Below are positions 47,968 through 55,938 of a stretch of 64,000 bases of DNA, piece by piece. This DNA is from Desulfofundulus luciae. GTDB lineage: Bacteria; Bacillota; Desulfotomaculia; Desulfotomaculales; Desulfovirgulaceae. A program made the translations under genes and the position numbers. Below the pieces are notes generated by a model. That model saw nothing but the letters and a program-made list of their open reading frames with translations, was not told the origin of the DNA and ran no database searches. Each line of letters opens with the position of its first letter. Positions within the stretch are counted from its first letter, which is position 1. Where the stretch lies: positions 62,001 through 126,000 of the forward strand of contig NZ_JAUSUX010000005.1 of assembly GCF_030813795.1 (NCBI RefSeq), in the 5' to 3' direction.

Positions 47968-48701
47968 CCTTCTTGGCCGATTTTTTTAAGCTACCCACCT
48001 ATAGCATGCATATCTTACACAGCACATACCCACGCCGTAAGCCGCTTCCTCCCCGCTCCGGAACTCTACCCCTGTTTCATGGTTCTATCTCTCCGCCCAT
48101 TGACAATCCGGGCGATAGCACTTCTTGGAGTTTGAGTTACTACCTGATTTTTTTCTACTTCCTATCGCAGGTTCCTCCTCTGGAACAGAAAAGTCTTTTT
48201 CTGCTACCGACCACGCTGTTTTTGAACCGGGCTTCTCCCGGGGGTATTCACGACCAGCTTATCCACCTTCCGGCCTGCCGCCAACAGTTTCTCATCTTCA
48301 GGTGTACATAGCATTCCACGGCTATAAGCTAGCTTTGTTAAACAGGCGGCTCCAGGGATTTGCGGCAACCCGGTTAATACCAGGTTGCTTTTATTTTGCC
48401 TGCAGGAAAGCTCAAAAGTCCCTGCCGGCAAGGTCGCCGCCGGCTGTTCGTCCAAAAACCAAAAATGCTCGCTGCTGCACCGATTCTTTGCCCTGCTGTA
48501 CCCGCTACTTTGCGTTGATTATCTCGTGCAATATTCTGGACAAAATGCGATATGCTAATGGTGAGATTAGAGGCAATGGTTTTTTCCCGTAAGGGTGTGT
48601 TTGAGTAAAATATACCCTGACGGGCGATCCCTCCCTTGATTCAAGGTATAGGCTGTGTTTTCAGGAACGGTTTAAAACTTCAGGTAAAGGGGATGCTCCA
48701 G
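47968..48701. other. Long intergenic region with no confident gene
   Basis: About 730 bases, lower GC than the neighbours. Open frames of 80-155 codons exist on both strands but lack start sites with a ribosome site and recognisable motifs. Near the right end are a TAAAATATACCC box (48606-48617) and the palindrome CCTTGATTCAAGG (48634-48646), likely control sites for the gene at 48702. Confidence 0.5.
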
Positions 48702-48926
48702 ATGACCTGCCCGCTCTGCAACTGCATTTACACCGGCCGGCATATTTGCATGTGCGGAACCCCCCTGGAGGATGCCGGCCCGGTGGCCGATTATTACGGC
48801 CCCTACAGCCCTTACTTCAACCTGTCCTTTGAGGCGCCCGTCTGCGTGCATCTCTTTTCCTGCCCGGCCTGCGGCCGGGAGCGGAGGATAGCGGTGAGCA
48901 CCGGCCATGGAGAAATGAAACACTGA
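48702..48926 (+). CDS. Small zinc-ribbon protein
   Basis: About 74 residues with four cysteine groups: CPLCNC, CMCG, VCVH and CPAC, suggesting one or two zinc ribbons. Start chosen at ATG 48702, with AAAGGGG 9 bases upstream. No family recognised; the sequence after the second group (RERRIAVSTGHGEMKH) is basic. It directly precedes rrf2 and ends before its promoter. Confidence 0.6.
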   Translation: MTCPLCNCIYTGRHICMCGTPLEDAGPVADYYGPYSPYFNLSFEAPVCVHLFSCPACGRERRIAVSTGHGEMKH

Positions 48927-48934
48927 TTCCCCCC

Positions 48935-48963
48935 TTGACAGACAAAGGCCGACAGGATAAAAT
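48935..48963 (+). promoter_or_regulatory. Sigma-A promoter of the Rrf2-family gene
   Basis: TTGACA (48935-48940) and TAAAAT (48958-48963) with a 17-base spacer. The palindrome AAGTATACTT (48985-48994), just after the expected start site, could be the autoregulatory operator. Confidence 0.85.
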
Positions 48964-49013
48964 ATACCCCAATGTGAACCAGTTAAGTATACTTTGAAAT
49001 GAGGGGGCAATAA

Positions 49014-49436
49014 ATGAGACTGAATCAGGCTACAGATTACGCTTTTCGAGCCGTGCTCTATCTGGCCCAGTTACCCCCTGGAGAGGTGGTCGAAGCGCAG
49101 GTCATCGCCAGGCGGGAATGTATACCCATGCGTTTCTTGTTAAAGATTTTACGCCTGCTCACCAAGGCTGGCATCGTAGATTCCTACCGCGGCGTAGGCG
49201 GAGGTTACGCCCTGGCCCGCCCCCCCGGGGAGATCACCCTGCTGGATGTACTGATGGCCGTGGAGGGACCGGTACAAATAAACCGCTGCCTGGTGGATCC
49301 TGACTTCTGCAGCAAACAGGGACCGCCCCACTGTCCCGTACACCGGGCCCTGGAGTCGATTCAAGAAACCATTATCCGGGAGTTTAAACACTATAATTTT
49401 GCCGAGCTGGCTGCCGGAATACGGGGACGGGATTAA
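49014..49436 (+). CDS. Rrf2-family regulator (IscR/NsrR type)
   Basis: About 140 residues: winged helix (MRLNQATDYAFRAVLYLAQ, EAQVIARRECIPMRFLLKILRLL), wing with SYRGVGGGYALARPP, and three cysteines in NRCLVDPDFCSKQGPPHC, the spacing seen in [Fe-S]-bound members. It probably senses Fe-S status, nitric oxide or redox. Its own promoter bears a palindrome, so autoregulation is likely. The ATG at 49014 has GAGGGGG upstream. Confidence 0.9.
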   Translation: MRLNQATDYAFRAVLYLAQLPPGEVVEAQVIARRECIPMRFLLKILRLLTKAGIVDSYRGVGGGYALARPPGEITLLDVLMAVEGPVQINRCLVDPDFCSKQGPPHCPVHRALESIQETIIREFKHYNFAELAAGIRGRD

Positions 49437-49744
49437 AACCAGCTATTATGCTCCGGTCCGGTCCCCGCCGTGAGAAGTGACAGAAGGTTTCCTGCCCAAC
49501 CGATATTTACTGGCCAACCCTGAGCAACCGACGCCCGCTCTTCAAAGGTCTGTTAAAAGGGGTTAGAACTACCACAATGGTGGCATTTATGCTCACTGGC
49601 CGGCAGCAGAGCAGTTAGAACAGATAATCTTGCAAAGAAGGACCGCCCTGGGTATCCAGGCCTGCAAACCAGTAAAAATCCTTTTGCCGTGAAAATTCCC
49701 CCGCACCCGGACAAAATAAAACAAAAAATGTGGAGGTGTTGCTG
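49437..49744. other. Intergenic region without a recognised gene
   Basis: About 300 bases between the Rrf2 and glutaredoxin genes. A minus-strand stretch reading HKCHHCGSS near 49566-49600 resembles a zinc-ribbon tail but has no complete gene; possibly debris. GTTAGAAC occurs twice (about 49562 and 49613). Confidence 0.4.
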
Positions 49745-49999
49745 TTGGGGGATTATCATGTCACTCTATATGTATCACCCGATTGCGAGGATTGCCAGAA
49801 GGCACGGCGATTTTTAGAAAACAAGGGGATCAACTATGAAGAAAAAAGCATCCAGGATTCCGGCGCCAGAGGAGAGCTGCGTTACAAGACCGGGCGCACC
49901 GAGTGCCCCACCATCGATGTGGACGGCCATATCGTGGTCGGTTACCTGCCGGAAAAATGGGATCACCTGCTATCAGAAGGACCTTTGCGAATGACTTAA
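49745..49999 (+). CDS. Glutaredoxin-like protein
   Basis: About 84 residues, thioredoxin fold with the CEDC active site near the N-terminus (YVSPDCEDCQKARRFL) and the cis-Pro motif ECPTIDVDG. It reduces disulfides or acts with an NrdH-like electron donor. TTG at 49745 follows GGAGG by 8 bases; GTG at 49730 is too close to it. It lies downstream of the Fe-S/redox-type Rrf2 regulator, which may be relevant. Confidence 0.85.
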   Translation: MGDYHVTLYVSPDCEDCQKARRFLENKGINYEEKSIQDSGARGELRYKTGRTECPTIDVDGHIVVGYLPEKWDHLLSEGPLRMT

Positions 50000-50130
50000 T
50001 GAAGAGCAGAAAGGGATGGGATACCAAATAAAGGTGACCCTATCCTTTTTCTTATTGCGGAAATCCTTCCCTCCTGGAAGTACTCCCTGTCAAACAATGA
50101 AAATACTCTGCCAACCCGTAAAAAGAAAGA

Positions 50131-50154
50131 CCGGGGAGCTTATCCCTTCCCCGG
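50131..50154 (-). terminator. Terminator downstream of the HAD phosphatase gene
   Basis: CCGGGGA and TCCCCGG form a 7-bp stem, followed on the minus strand by TCTTTCTTTTT. Confidence 0.8.
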
Positions 50155-50183
50155 CCTTCCCCCTTTTAAATCCTTTTGCCCCT

Positions 50184-50885
50184 TCAGTCGTAATTTCCCT
50201 TCAAAGCTTTTTCTGTAACTTTCAACCATTGTTTAAGCTCCCATATCCTGCCACCTTTTAGATATTGCTCCAAATCACCCCAGCAATCCAGCAGCCCATC
50301 GGGCTTCAAACGTTCTAGTTCTTCCCGCACGGTTATACCCCAGGTGACGCCCAGGGTTTTAGTCCCGGCAGCCCGACCGGCCTGGATATCAAAATGACTG
50401 TCTCCCACATAGACGGTCCGGTGTGGTTGGGCATGAAGAATTTCCATGGCTTTGAGGATCGGATCGGGCAGGGGCTTATGCTTCTCCACGTCATGGGCGG
50501 TAATCATCACATCAATGTAGCGGTCCAGGCCGGTAAAGTTAACAGTCCGCCACGCACCTGTTTTCCCTTTGGACGTGACGATACCCAACTGGATGCCCTT
50601 GGTACGCAGGTTCTGGAGCATTTCCAGCGTGCCCGGGAAAAGCCGCGTATAACGGTCGTGATCACGGTGGTAGTGGTGTTGGTAACGCTGGATAAACTCT
50701 TCCGCCCTTTCCCCGGCAAAATGACGGGCAATGTCCACGATGGGACGGCCAATCCAGCGCATAACATCCTCATTGCCCCAAGGGATGCCCATTTCATCAA
50801 ACACCCGCCGGTATGTATGCTTAATCAGGGGTAGGGAGTCGGCCAGGGTGCCGTCCAGATCAAACAAAGCCACCTGTATGCACAT
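50184..50885 (-). CDS. HAD-family hydrolase (PpaX/phosphoglycolate phosphatase type)
   Basis: About 233 residues. Motif I DLDGTLADS, motif II VTSKGK and motif IV VGDSHFDIQAGRAAG are clear; the cap of about 70 residues follows motif I. Homologues dephosphorylate phosphoglycolate or pyrophosphate (PpaX); the substrate here is unproven. Single gene, own terminator. Confidence 0.88.
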   Translation of the reverse strand: MCIQVALFDLDGTLADSLPLIKHTYRRVFDEMGIPWGNEDVMRWIGRPIVDIARHFAGERAEEFIQRYQHHYHRDHDRYTRLFPGTLEMLQNLRTKGIQLGIVTSKGKTGAWRTVNFTGLDRYIDVMITAHDVEKHKPLPDPILKAMEILHAQPHRTVYVGDSHFDIQAGRAAGTKTLGVTWGITVREELERLKPDGLLDCWGDLEQYLKGGRIWELKQWLKVTEKALKGNYD

Positions 50886-50988
50886 GGTTCATACCTGCCT
50901 TTCCTTCAACAGTATAGCATAACTGCCGGTTGATAAGCAGGTATTTTTTGCTCTACGGCGAATTTCAAAACCCAAAGGAGGGTTAATT

Positions 50989-52176
50989 GTGGCTATCAGC
51001 AAAAAGATTGCCGGATTTCTTTCCCAAGCTTCTTGGATCCGCAAAATGTTTGAAGAAGGAGAGCGGTTGCGCGCCTTTTACGGTGCCGACAAGGTGTATG
51101 ATTTTACCCTGGGCAATCCCGACGTGGAACCTCCGGCGGCCTTTAAAGAGGAATTACGTAAACTGGCCGCAAACCCCATCCCGGGTATGCACCGGTACAT
51201 GAGTAACGCAGGCTACGAGGAAACCCGCCGGGCAGTTGCCGAAGTGCTGGCCGAGGAAACGGGGTTACCTTTCAGCGCCCGGCATGTGGTAATGACGGTG
51301 GGTGCCGGAGGGGGATTAAACGTAGTATTAAAGACCCTGCTGGATCAGGGGAACGAGGTTATTGTACTAACCCCTTATTTCGTAGAGTACCGCTTTTATG
51401 TGGATAACCACGGCGGAGTAATTAAAGAGGTACCCACGGGTCCCGGCTTTCAGCCGGATCTGGCGGCCCTGGAAAAAGCTATTACCCCCAGGACAAAGGC
51501 GGTGATCATCAACTCACCCAATAACCCAACGGGGGTGGTATACGGGGTCGGCTGCCTGGCGGAATTGGGAAAGCTTCTGGATAAAAAAGGCGAAGAACTG
51601 GGCACTACCATTTTTTTAATTTCCGATGAACCCTACGCCAAAATAGTTTACGATGGGATAGAATTACCCAGCGTCTTCCATTTCACCCGCAACAGTCTTG
51701 TGGTCACCTCCCACAGCAAGGACCTGGCCCTGCCCGGCGAGCGCATTGGTTATATTGCCGTTCACCCGGAGATAGACGATTGTGACCTGCTGCTGGAAGG
51801 GCTGGTTTTCTGCAACCGCACCCTGGGATTTGTCAATGCCCCCGCGCTGATGCAACGGCTGGTGGCCAAATTGCAGCGGGAAAAGGTGGATATTGCCGCT
51901 TACCAGGAAAAACGCGACCTTTTGTATAACCACCTGGTTTCCCTGGGCTTTGAGGTGGTAAAACCTCAAGGGGCCTTTTACCTGTTCCCCCGCTCCCCCC
52001 TGCCCGACGACCTGGAATTTGCGCGGTTGGCTCAAAAATATAATATCCTGGTGGTACCTGGAAGCGGTTTTGGTTTGCCGGGCTACTTCCGCATCTCCTA
52101 TTGTATAAGCAAACAAATCATCCTCAATTCTTTGCCCGCCTGGACAGAACTGGCCCGGGAACTTGGCCTTAAGTAA
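50989..52176 (+). CDS. Class I/II PLP-dependent aminotransferase
   Basis: About 395 residues, fold-type I. FTLGNPDVEPPAAF, INSPNNPTGVVY, SDEPYAKIVYDG and the PLP lysine in SHSKDLALPGERIGY. The replacement of the usual aspartate-aminotransferase pattern by SKDLALPGER points to a distinct subgroup. Amino donor and acceptor are not evident. GTG 50989 follows GGAGGG by 6 bases. Monocistronic. Confidence 0.87.
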   Translation: MAISKKIAGFLSQASWIRKMFEEGERLRAFYGADKVYDFTLGNPDVEPPAAFKEELRKLAANPIPGMHRYMSNAGYEETRRAVAEVLAEETGLPFSARHVVMTVGAGGGLNVVLKTLLDQGNEVIVLTPYFVEYRFYVDNHGGVIKEVPTGPGFQPDLAALEKAITPRTKAVIINSPNNPTGVVYGVGCLAELGKLLDKKGEELGTTIFLISDEPYAKIVYDGIELPSVFHFTRNSLVVTSHSKDLALPGERIGYIAVHPEIDDCDLLLEGLVFCNRTLGFVNAPALMQRLVAKLQREKVDIAAYQEKRDLLYNHLVSLGFEVVKPQGAFYLFPRSPLPDDLEFARLAQKYNILVVPGSGFGLPGYFRISYCISKQIILNSLPAWTELARELGLK

Positions 52177-52228
52177 GCCGACGGTACGGTCGGCGGCCGG
52201 CCAGGCTGCCGACCTGATAAAAAATCAA

Positions 52229-52253
52229 AAGCCCTGCTGCACAAGCAGAGCTT
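52229..52253 (-). terminator. Terminator downstream of the zinc-ribbon gene
   Basis: Minus strand AAGCTCTGC / GCAGGGCTT (one mismatch) with a short loop, followed by TTTTGATTTTTT. It lies between two convergent genes. Confidence 0.75.
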
Positions 52254-52278
52254 CTCGAGGCAAATTTTCCAACCCGTT

Positions 52279-52602
52279 TTACTCCTCCACCAGCATCAAC
52301 AATTTTTCATGCATATGCAGGTTCAACTGACGCATGACGCTGCGCAGAGTTTCAGGATCCCTTAAGACCAGTCCATCCGCCCACCGTTCCAGGAGGTACT
52401 GCACAAACTCCATAAACCCGCTGGCCAGGGTTAGCGTATACAATTCCCGGTAACGGTTGTTATCCGGCTGGCAACCAGTACCAAGGCTTTCTTTGTGGGT
52501 GAGCTTGAAATTGCGCAACTCCTGTTCTTCCCTGGTCCAGGAAACCACCCCGTCAATGACCTGCACTTCCTTGCCACAGGTGTCACAAATAAATTTAGCC
52601 AA
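52279..52602 (-). CDS. Conserved hypothetical protein with N-terminal zinc finger
   Basis: About 107 residues. It starts with AKFICDTCGKEVQVIDG, a zinc-knuckle pair, and has one further cysteine (TGCQPDN) and a helical C-terminal half. I do not recognise the family. TTG at 52600-52602 has GGGGGGG 7 bases upstream. Single gene with a good terminator. Confidence 0.65.
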   Translation of the reverse strand: MAKFICDTCGKEVQVIDGVVSWTREEQELRNFKLTHKESLGTGCQPDNNRYRELYTLTLASGFMEFVQYLLERWADGLVLRDPETLRSVMRQLNLHMHEKLLMLVEE

Positions 52603-52771
52603 ATATAACCCCCCCTTATTCTACCCCCATAAAAAACACTTCCCTATTTTCCCTCACTCAGGTCTTTAAAAACTTTTCTTTTCAGTTTATATTTAGATAT
52701 AAAAGATTAAACTCCTGCTCTCCTTTTAAAATGGAATTTTTCCCTTGGAAAGGCAAAAAATAATTTTTCTT

Positions 52772-53509
52772 TTAAGAAGGGGGCCAATTCATAATCAGGC
52801 GCGGCGTGAAAGATAAATAGTCGGCGCTGGTGAGATAAAAGTTGATGCCCCAGGCCTGATCGGGCAAACGGTAACGGCAAGCCCGGGCATGCAGGTGGCC
52901 GTAAACCACATGTTTTACGCCGTACTCTTGAAAAATTTCGATAAATCCGCTGTATTCGTGTTTTTCATTGGTTGGCATATAATGCATAATGACAATGATT
53001 TCCCCCGCTGGCCCCTGCACGCTTTCCAGGGAGTTCCGCAACCGGATGAGCTCGCGCCTGTAAATTTTCATATCTTCATCTTTGAAAAAAGCGCCGTTGG
53101 GGCACAGCCATCCCCGGGTACCGCAGATGACCAGATCACCCAGCCGTATGTGGTCGTTCTGGATCAGACGCATATTGGGAGGAGCCAGCGCCCGCACCCG
53201 GGATATACTCTGCCACCAGTAATCATGGTTGCCCTGTACGGCCACAATGAGTCCCGGCAGCAAACCGAGGAAATGTAAGTCCGGCCGGGCTTCCTCCAAA
53301 CGCATAGCCCAGGAGATGTCCCCGCCTACCAGCACCACATCGTCGTCAGCAACGATCCGCGTCCAGTTTTCGTAGATGCGGGATGCATGAGCGGCCCACG
53401 ACTCATCTACCTCGGCCATGGGCTTATATTCCGGACTGTCCCCCCAGTTCGCCGGATCCGGTGTCCTGGAAAAGGATAAATGTAAGTCGCTGATAGCATA
53501 TATTTTCAC
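52772..53509 (-). CDS. Metallophosphoesterase (calcineurin-like)
   Basis: About 245 residues. The metal-site motifs are in order: SDLHLS (residues 7-12), VGGDISWAM, GNHDYWW, HYMPTN and GHLHARA. Members hydrolyse phosphomonoesters, cyclic nucleotides or nucleic acids; substrate unknown. GTG at 53507-53509 with GGGAGAG upstream. Confidence 0.88.
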   Translation of the reverse strand: MKIYAISDLHLSFSRTPDPANWGDSPEYKPMAEVDESWAAHASRIYENWTRIVADDDVVLVGGDISWAMRLEEARPDLHFLGLLPGLIVAVQGNHDYWWQSISRVRALAPPNMRLIQNDHIRLGDLVICGTRGWLCPNGAFFKDEDMKIYRRELIRLRNSLESVQGPAGEIIVIMHYMPTNEKHEYSGFIEIFQEYGVKHVVYGHLHARACRYRLPDQAWGINFYLTSADYLSFTPRLIMNWPPS

Positions 53510-53600
53510 TTTAGTCTCACTCTCCCACCCAGCGTGCCCTGGCCCGGGGCCGGGCGCTAGAAAAAGGGGGGGAACTTAAAGAACAAAGGGGTGTAACCCG

Positions 53601-53795
53601 GTGAATGAGTACAAACTCGTGGTGGTGGTCGAAACCCAGGAGCACGTTTACATTCGCCTGTTTGTCAACAATGTCCTTGCCAATCCCGAAGGCTTGATTC
53701 GCTTAAAGCATGCAGAACTGGACCAGCTATTTCGCGACCTGTTCAAGGGTTCCAGAGGTAAATGCATTAAGTGCTACTGTCAATACTCCCGTTAA
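53601..53795 (+). CDS. Small hypothetical protein
   Basis: 64 residues from GTG 53601, with AAAGGGG upstream. The N-terminal half is strand-rich (YKLVVVVETQEHVYIRLFVNN) and the C-terminus has two cysteines plus basic residues (KCIKCYCQYS). No known family recognised. A strong terminator follows at 53856. Confidence 0.55.
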   Translation: MNEYKLVVVVETQEHVYIRLFVNNVLANPEGLIRLKHAELDQLFRDLFKGSRGKCIKCYCQYSR

Positions 53796-53855
53796 CCCGG
53801 CCCCAGCATTCCTCTTCGACACATCTACCCGGACTCCTGCTCCTGGCACGGGGAA

Positions 53856-53892
53856 AAAAAGATGCGACTTTCGGCAGAAGTCGCATCTTTTT
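53856..53892. terminator. Bidirectional terminator
   Basis: AAAAAGATGCGACTT and AAGTCGCATCTTTTT form a perfect 15-bp arm pair around a 7-base loop, with A/T runs at both sides. It would stop both the small gene at 53601 and the ferredoxin gene on the other strand. Confidence 0.92.
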
Positions 53893-53912
53893 CCGGGAAC
53901 CGTTGAAAGAGG

Positions 53913-54290
53913 TTAGCCGTGAATAAGCGACGGCAGGCAGCGGGTGCACACCCAGAGGCTTTCGCCCCGGTGCCGGCAAGGGAGCAGGGGAATGCGGTCC
54001 TCGGTATTGCCACAGCGGAAGCAGGTTTGGGTAATGTAGGTTTTTTCCTTGCTCTTCAAGTGCTCGTGGGCTGCCTCTTCGGAAAAGGCCGGTGCTTCCC
54101 GCTCTTCAATGGAAAGGGCACCCACCGGACAAACGCCGATACAAAAACCAGCACCATCGCATAATTCTTCCCGAACTATCCTGGCCTTGCCATTCACAAT
54201 TTGGATAGCCCCTTCGGCACAAGGGGTAACACACAGACCGCAACCGGTACATTTTTCCTCGTCTATGCGCACGATCTGACGTTTAGGCAT
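53913..54290 (-). CDS. 4Fe-4S ferredoxin with a C-terminal zinc ribbon
   Basis: About 125 residues. Cluster motif one is CTGCGLCVTPC (about residues 14-24); the second site has the CDGAGFCIGVCPVGAL pattern, typical of a subgroup in anaerobes. Residues 90-120 add a second Cys-pair array (FRCGN ... VCTRC), probably zinc. It likely carries electrons for a redox enzyme encoded elsewhere; nothing adjacent suggests a partner. ATG at 54290 has GAGGGGG upstream; TTG at 54293 would add one residue. Confidence 0.87.
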   Translation of the reverse strand: MPKRQIVRIDEEKCTGCGLCVTPCAEGAIQIVNGKARIVREELCDGAGFCIGVCPVGALSIEEREAPAFSEEAAHEHLKSKEKTYITQTCFRCGNTEDRIPLLPCRHRGESLWVCTRCLPSLIHG

Positions 54291-54413
54291 CAAAAAACCC
54301 CCTCTTGCTAGATTACATTACTTCCTACCGTTAAAATAACCGATCTTGCCCGCAAACGCTGTGCGCTTCTTCCTCCACCGGCTGTGACTATTCTCACATT
54401 GCTTTAGAAAGTG

Positions 54414-54442
54414 GTCTATTAAACAACAGAGTCCCATATATA
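54414..54442 (+). promoter_or_regulatory. Sigma-E-like promoter of ylbJ
   Basis: GTCTATT (54414-54420) and CATATATA (54435-54442), separated by 14 bases, resemble the mother-cell sigma-E consensus. ATATCAAAAGGG occurs twice (54440-54451 and 54470-54481), starting at the end of the -10 box. Confidence 0.4.
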
Positions 54443-54543
54443 TCAAAAGGGCCTAGAAAAGGTAGTGAAATATCAAAAGGGTCGTTAAATCCCAGGCGGT
54501 AAGGACGGCAGTAATCAATGCGGTGTGAAGCGGGTGACCAAAA

Positions 54544-55782
54544 ATGCAAAAACAGCAGGAAACCATGCGTCTGTTCTGGACGGCCTGTGCCCTTCTGTTT
54601 GTTTTGGGCATGATTACGCAGCCCCAAACCGTCTATGAAGGAGCCGTCTACGGCCTTGGTACCTGGTGGAATATAGTATTCCCTTCCCTTTTGCCTTTTT
54701 TCATCGTCTCCGAACTGCTCATGAATTTTGGGATCGTGCATTTTATGGGTGTTCTTCTGGAACCGGTTATGCGCCCCCTTTTTAACGTCCCCGGTGCGGG
54801 ATCCTTCGTCCTGGCTATTGGTTATACCAGCGGCTACCCCATTGGGGCCATGGTTACCGCCCGCCTGCGGGCCCAAAAGCTATGCACCAGAATCGAAGCG
54901 GAACGGTTAATGTCTTTTACAAACAACTCCAGCCCCCTATTCATGCTGGCGGCGGTAGCCGTAGGAATGTTTCACAACGCCTTCCTCGGTCCCCTCATTG
55001 CCGGAGCCCATTACCTGGCCAACCTTACCCTCGGCCTGGCATTGCGTTTTTACGGCCGTCGCGACCCGGAGGTAATCCCCCGGCCTACGGCCGACAGGAA
55101 TACCTGGATTTTAAGACGGGCCCTGATCGAAATGGCCACCCGACAGCGCCGGGATAAGCGCACCCCGGGCCAGATTATTGGCGATGCCGTAAAAAATGCT
55201 ATCAATAATCTTTTAAATATAGGCGGTTTTATCATTCTCTTCGCCGTAATTATTCGCCTGCTCACCCAAGCGGGTTTCATTGACTTAGTGGCCCGGGCAT
55301 TAGGGCTGGTACTGGTGCCTCTCGGCCTCTCGCCGGCAGTACTCCCGGCCCTGGCCAGCGGACTGTTTGAAATGACCACGGGTACCAAGCTGGCTTCGGA
55401 AGCGGCTGCCCCTTTGCTTCACCAGTTGATTGCCGTAGCCATGATCCTGGCCTGGAGTGGCCTGTCCATACAGGCCCAGGCGGCCAGCATGATCGCCGGA
55501 ACCGACATCCGCATAGGCCCTTTTATACTGGCACGGGTAGCCCATGCCATCCTGGCCGCCTTTTATACCTGTCTGATGTTTGGCCCGGCTGCAACTTTAA
55601 ACCAGTCTTTGATCCAGCCTGTTTTTGCACCGCTTCTCGCCACGGTTCAACCCGTTTCCCTTTGGAGAGCAAGTCTTATCTCCCTGTTCCTGCTCCTTCT
55701 ATCCCTGGGTCTCATGATTATGCTGGCTGCGGTGCTGGTCATACTAACCCACATACGCGTCATTGTACTCCGTCCTAGATAA
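54544..55782 (+). CDS. ylbJ: Sporulation integral membrane protein YlbJ
   Basis: About 412 residues and eight or more membrane helices. FPSLLPFFIVSELLMNFG, GYTSGYPIGAMVTARL, TNNSSPLFMLAAVAVGMF and GLFEMTTGTKLAS are typical. YlbJ is a sigma-E-dependent membrane protein required for spore cortex formation in Bacillus; its fold resembles a nucleoside-type transporter. A sigma-E-like promoter lies about 100 bases upstream. Start ATG 54544 follows GGGTGA. Confidence 0.92.
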   Translation: MQKQQETMRLFWTACALLFVLGMITQPQTVYEGAVYGLGTWWNIVFPSLLPFFIVSELLMNFGIVHFMGVLLEPVMRPLFNVPGAGSFVLAIGYTSGYPIGAMVTARLRAQKLCTRIEAERLMSFTNNSSPLFMLAAVAVGMFHNAFLGPLIAGAHYLANLTLGLALRFYGRRDPEVIPRPTADRNTWILRRALIEMATRQRRDKRTPGQIIGDAVKNAINNLLNIGGFIILFAVIIRLLTQAGFIDLVARALGLVLVPLGLSPAVLPALASGLFEMTTGTKLASEAAAPLLHQLIAVAMILAWSGLSIQAQAASMIAGTDIRIGPFILARVAHAILAAFYTCLMFGPAATLNQSLIQPVFAPLLATVQPVSLWRASLISLFLLLLSLGLMIMLAAVLVILTHIRVIVLRPR

Positions 55783-55784
55783 TC

Positions 55785-55814
55785 TTGACAGTTTTTCTGG
55801 CAATTGCTTATAAT
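55785..55814 (+). promoter_or_regulatory. Sigma-A promoter of the glycosyltransferase-otsAB operon
   Basis: Consensus TTGACA (55785-55790) and TATAAT (55809-55814) with an 18-base spacer. Transcription would start near 55821, giving a 118-base leader before the first gene. Confidence 0.9.
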
Positions 55815-55938
55815 AGTCTTAAAATAACATAGAAAATTATGGTTTTGGGGGTTTTCTCCTCGCCGGACGAAGTTTTGCATTGAATATACCCGGCAGCAGA
55901 AAACCAGCCGGGATTACTATTTTTGGGGAGGTGTCAGT

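Noticed and set aside
48204-48592. Open frames of 83 and 155 codons, one on each strand, in the long intergenic region
   Set aside because: No ribosome site and no recognisable motif. The composition resembles non-coding sequence.
49553-49759. 68-codon minus-strand frame with a CHHC-like tail
   Set aside because: No start support and it overlaps the glutaredoxin start region; maybe debris of a zinc-ribbon gene.
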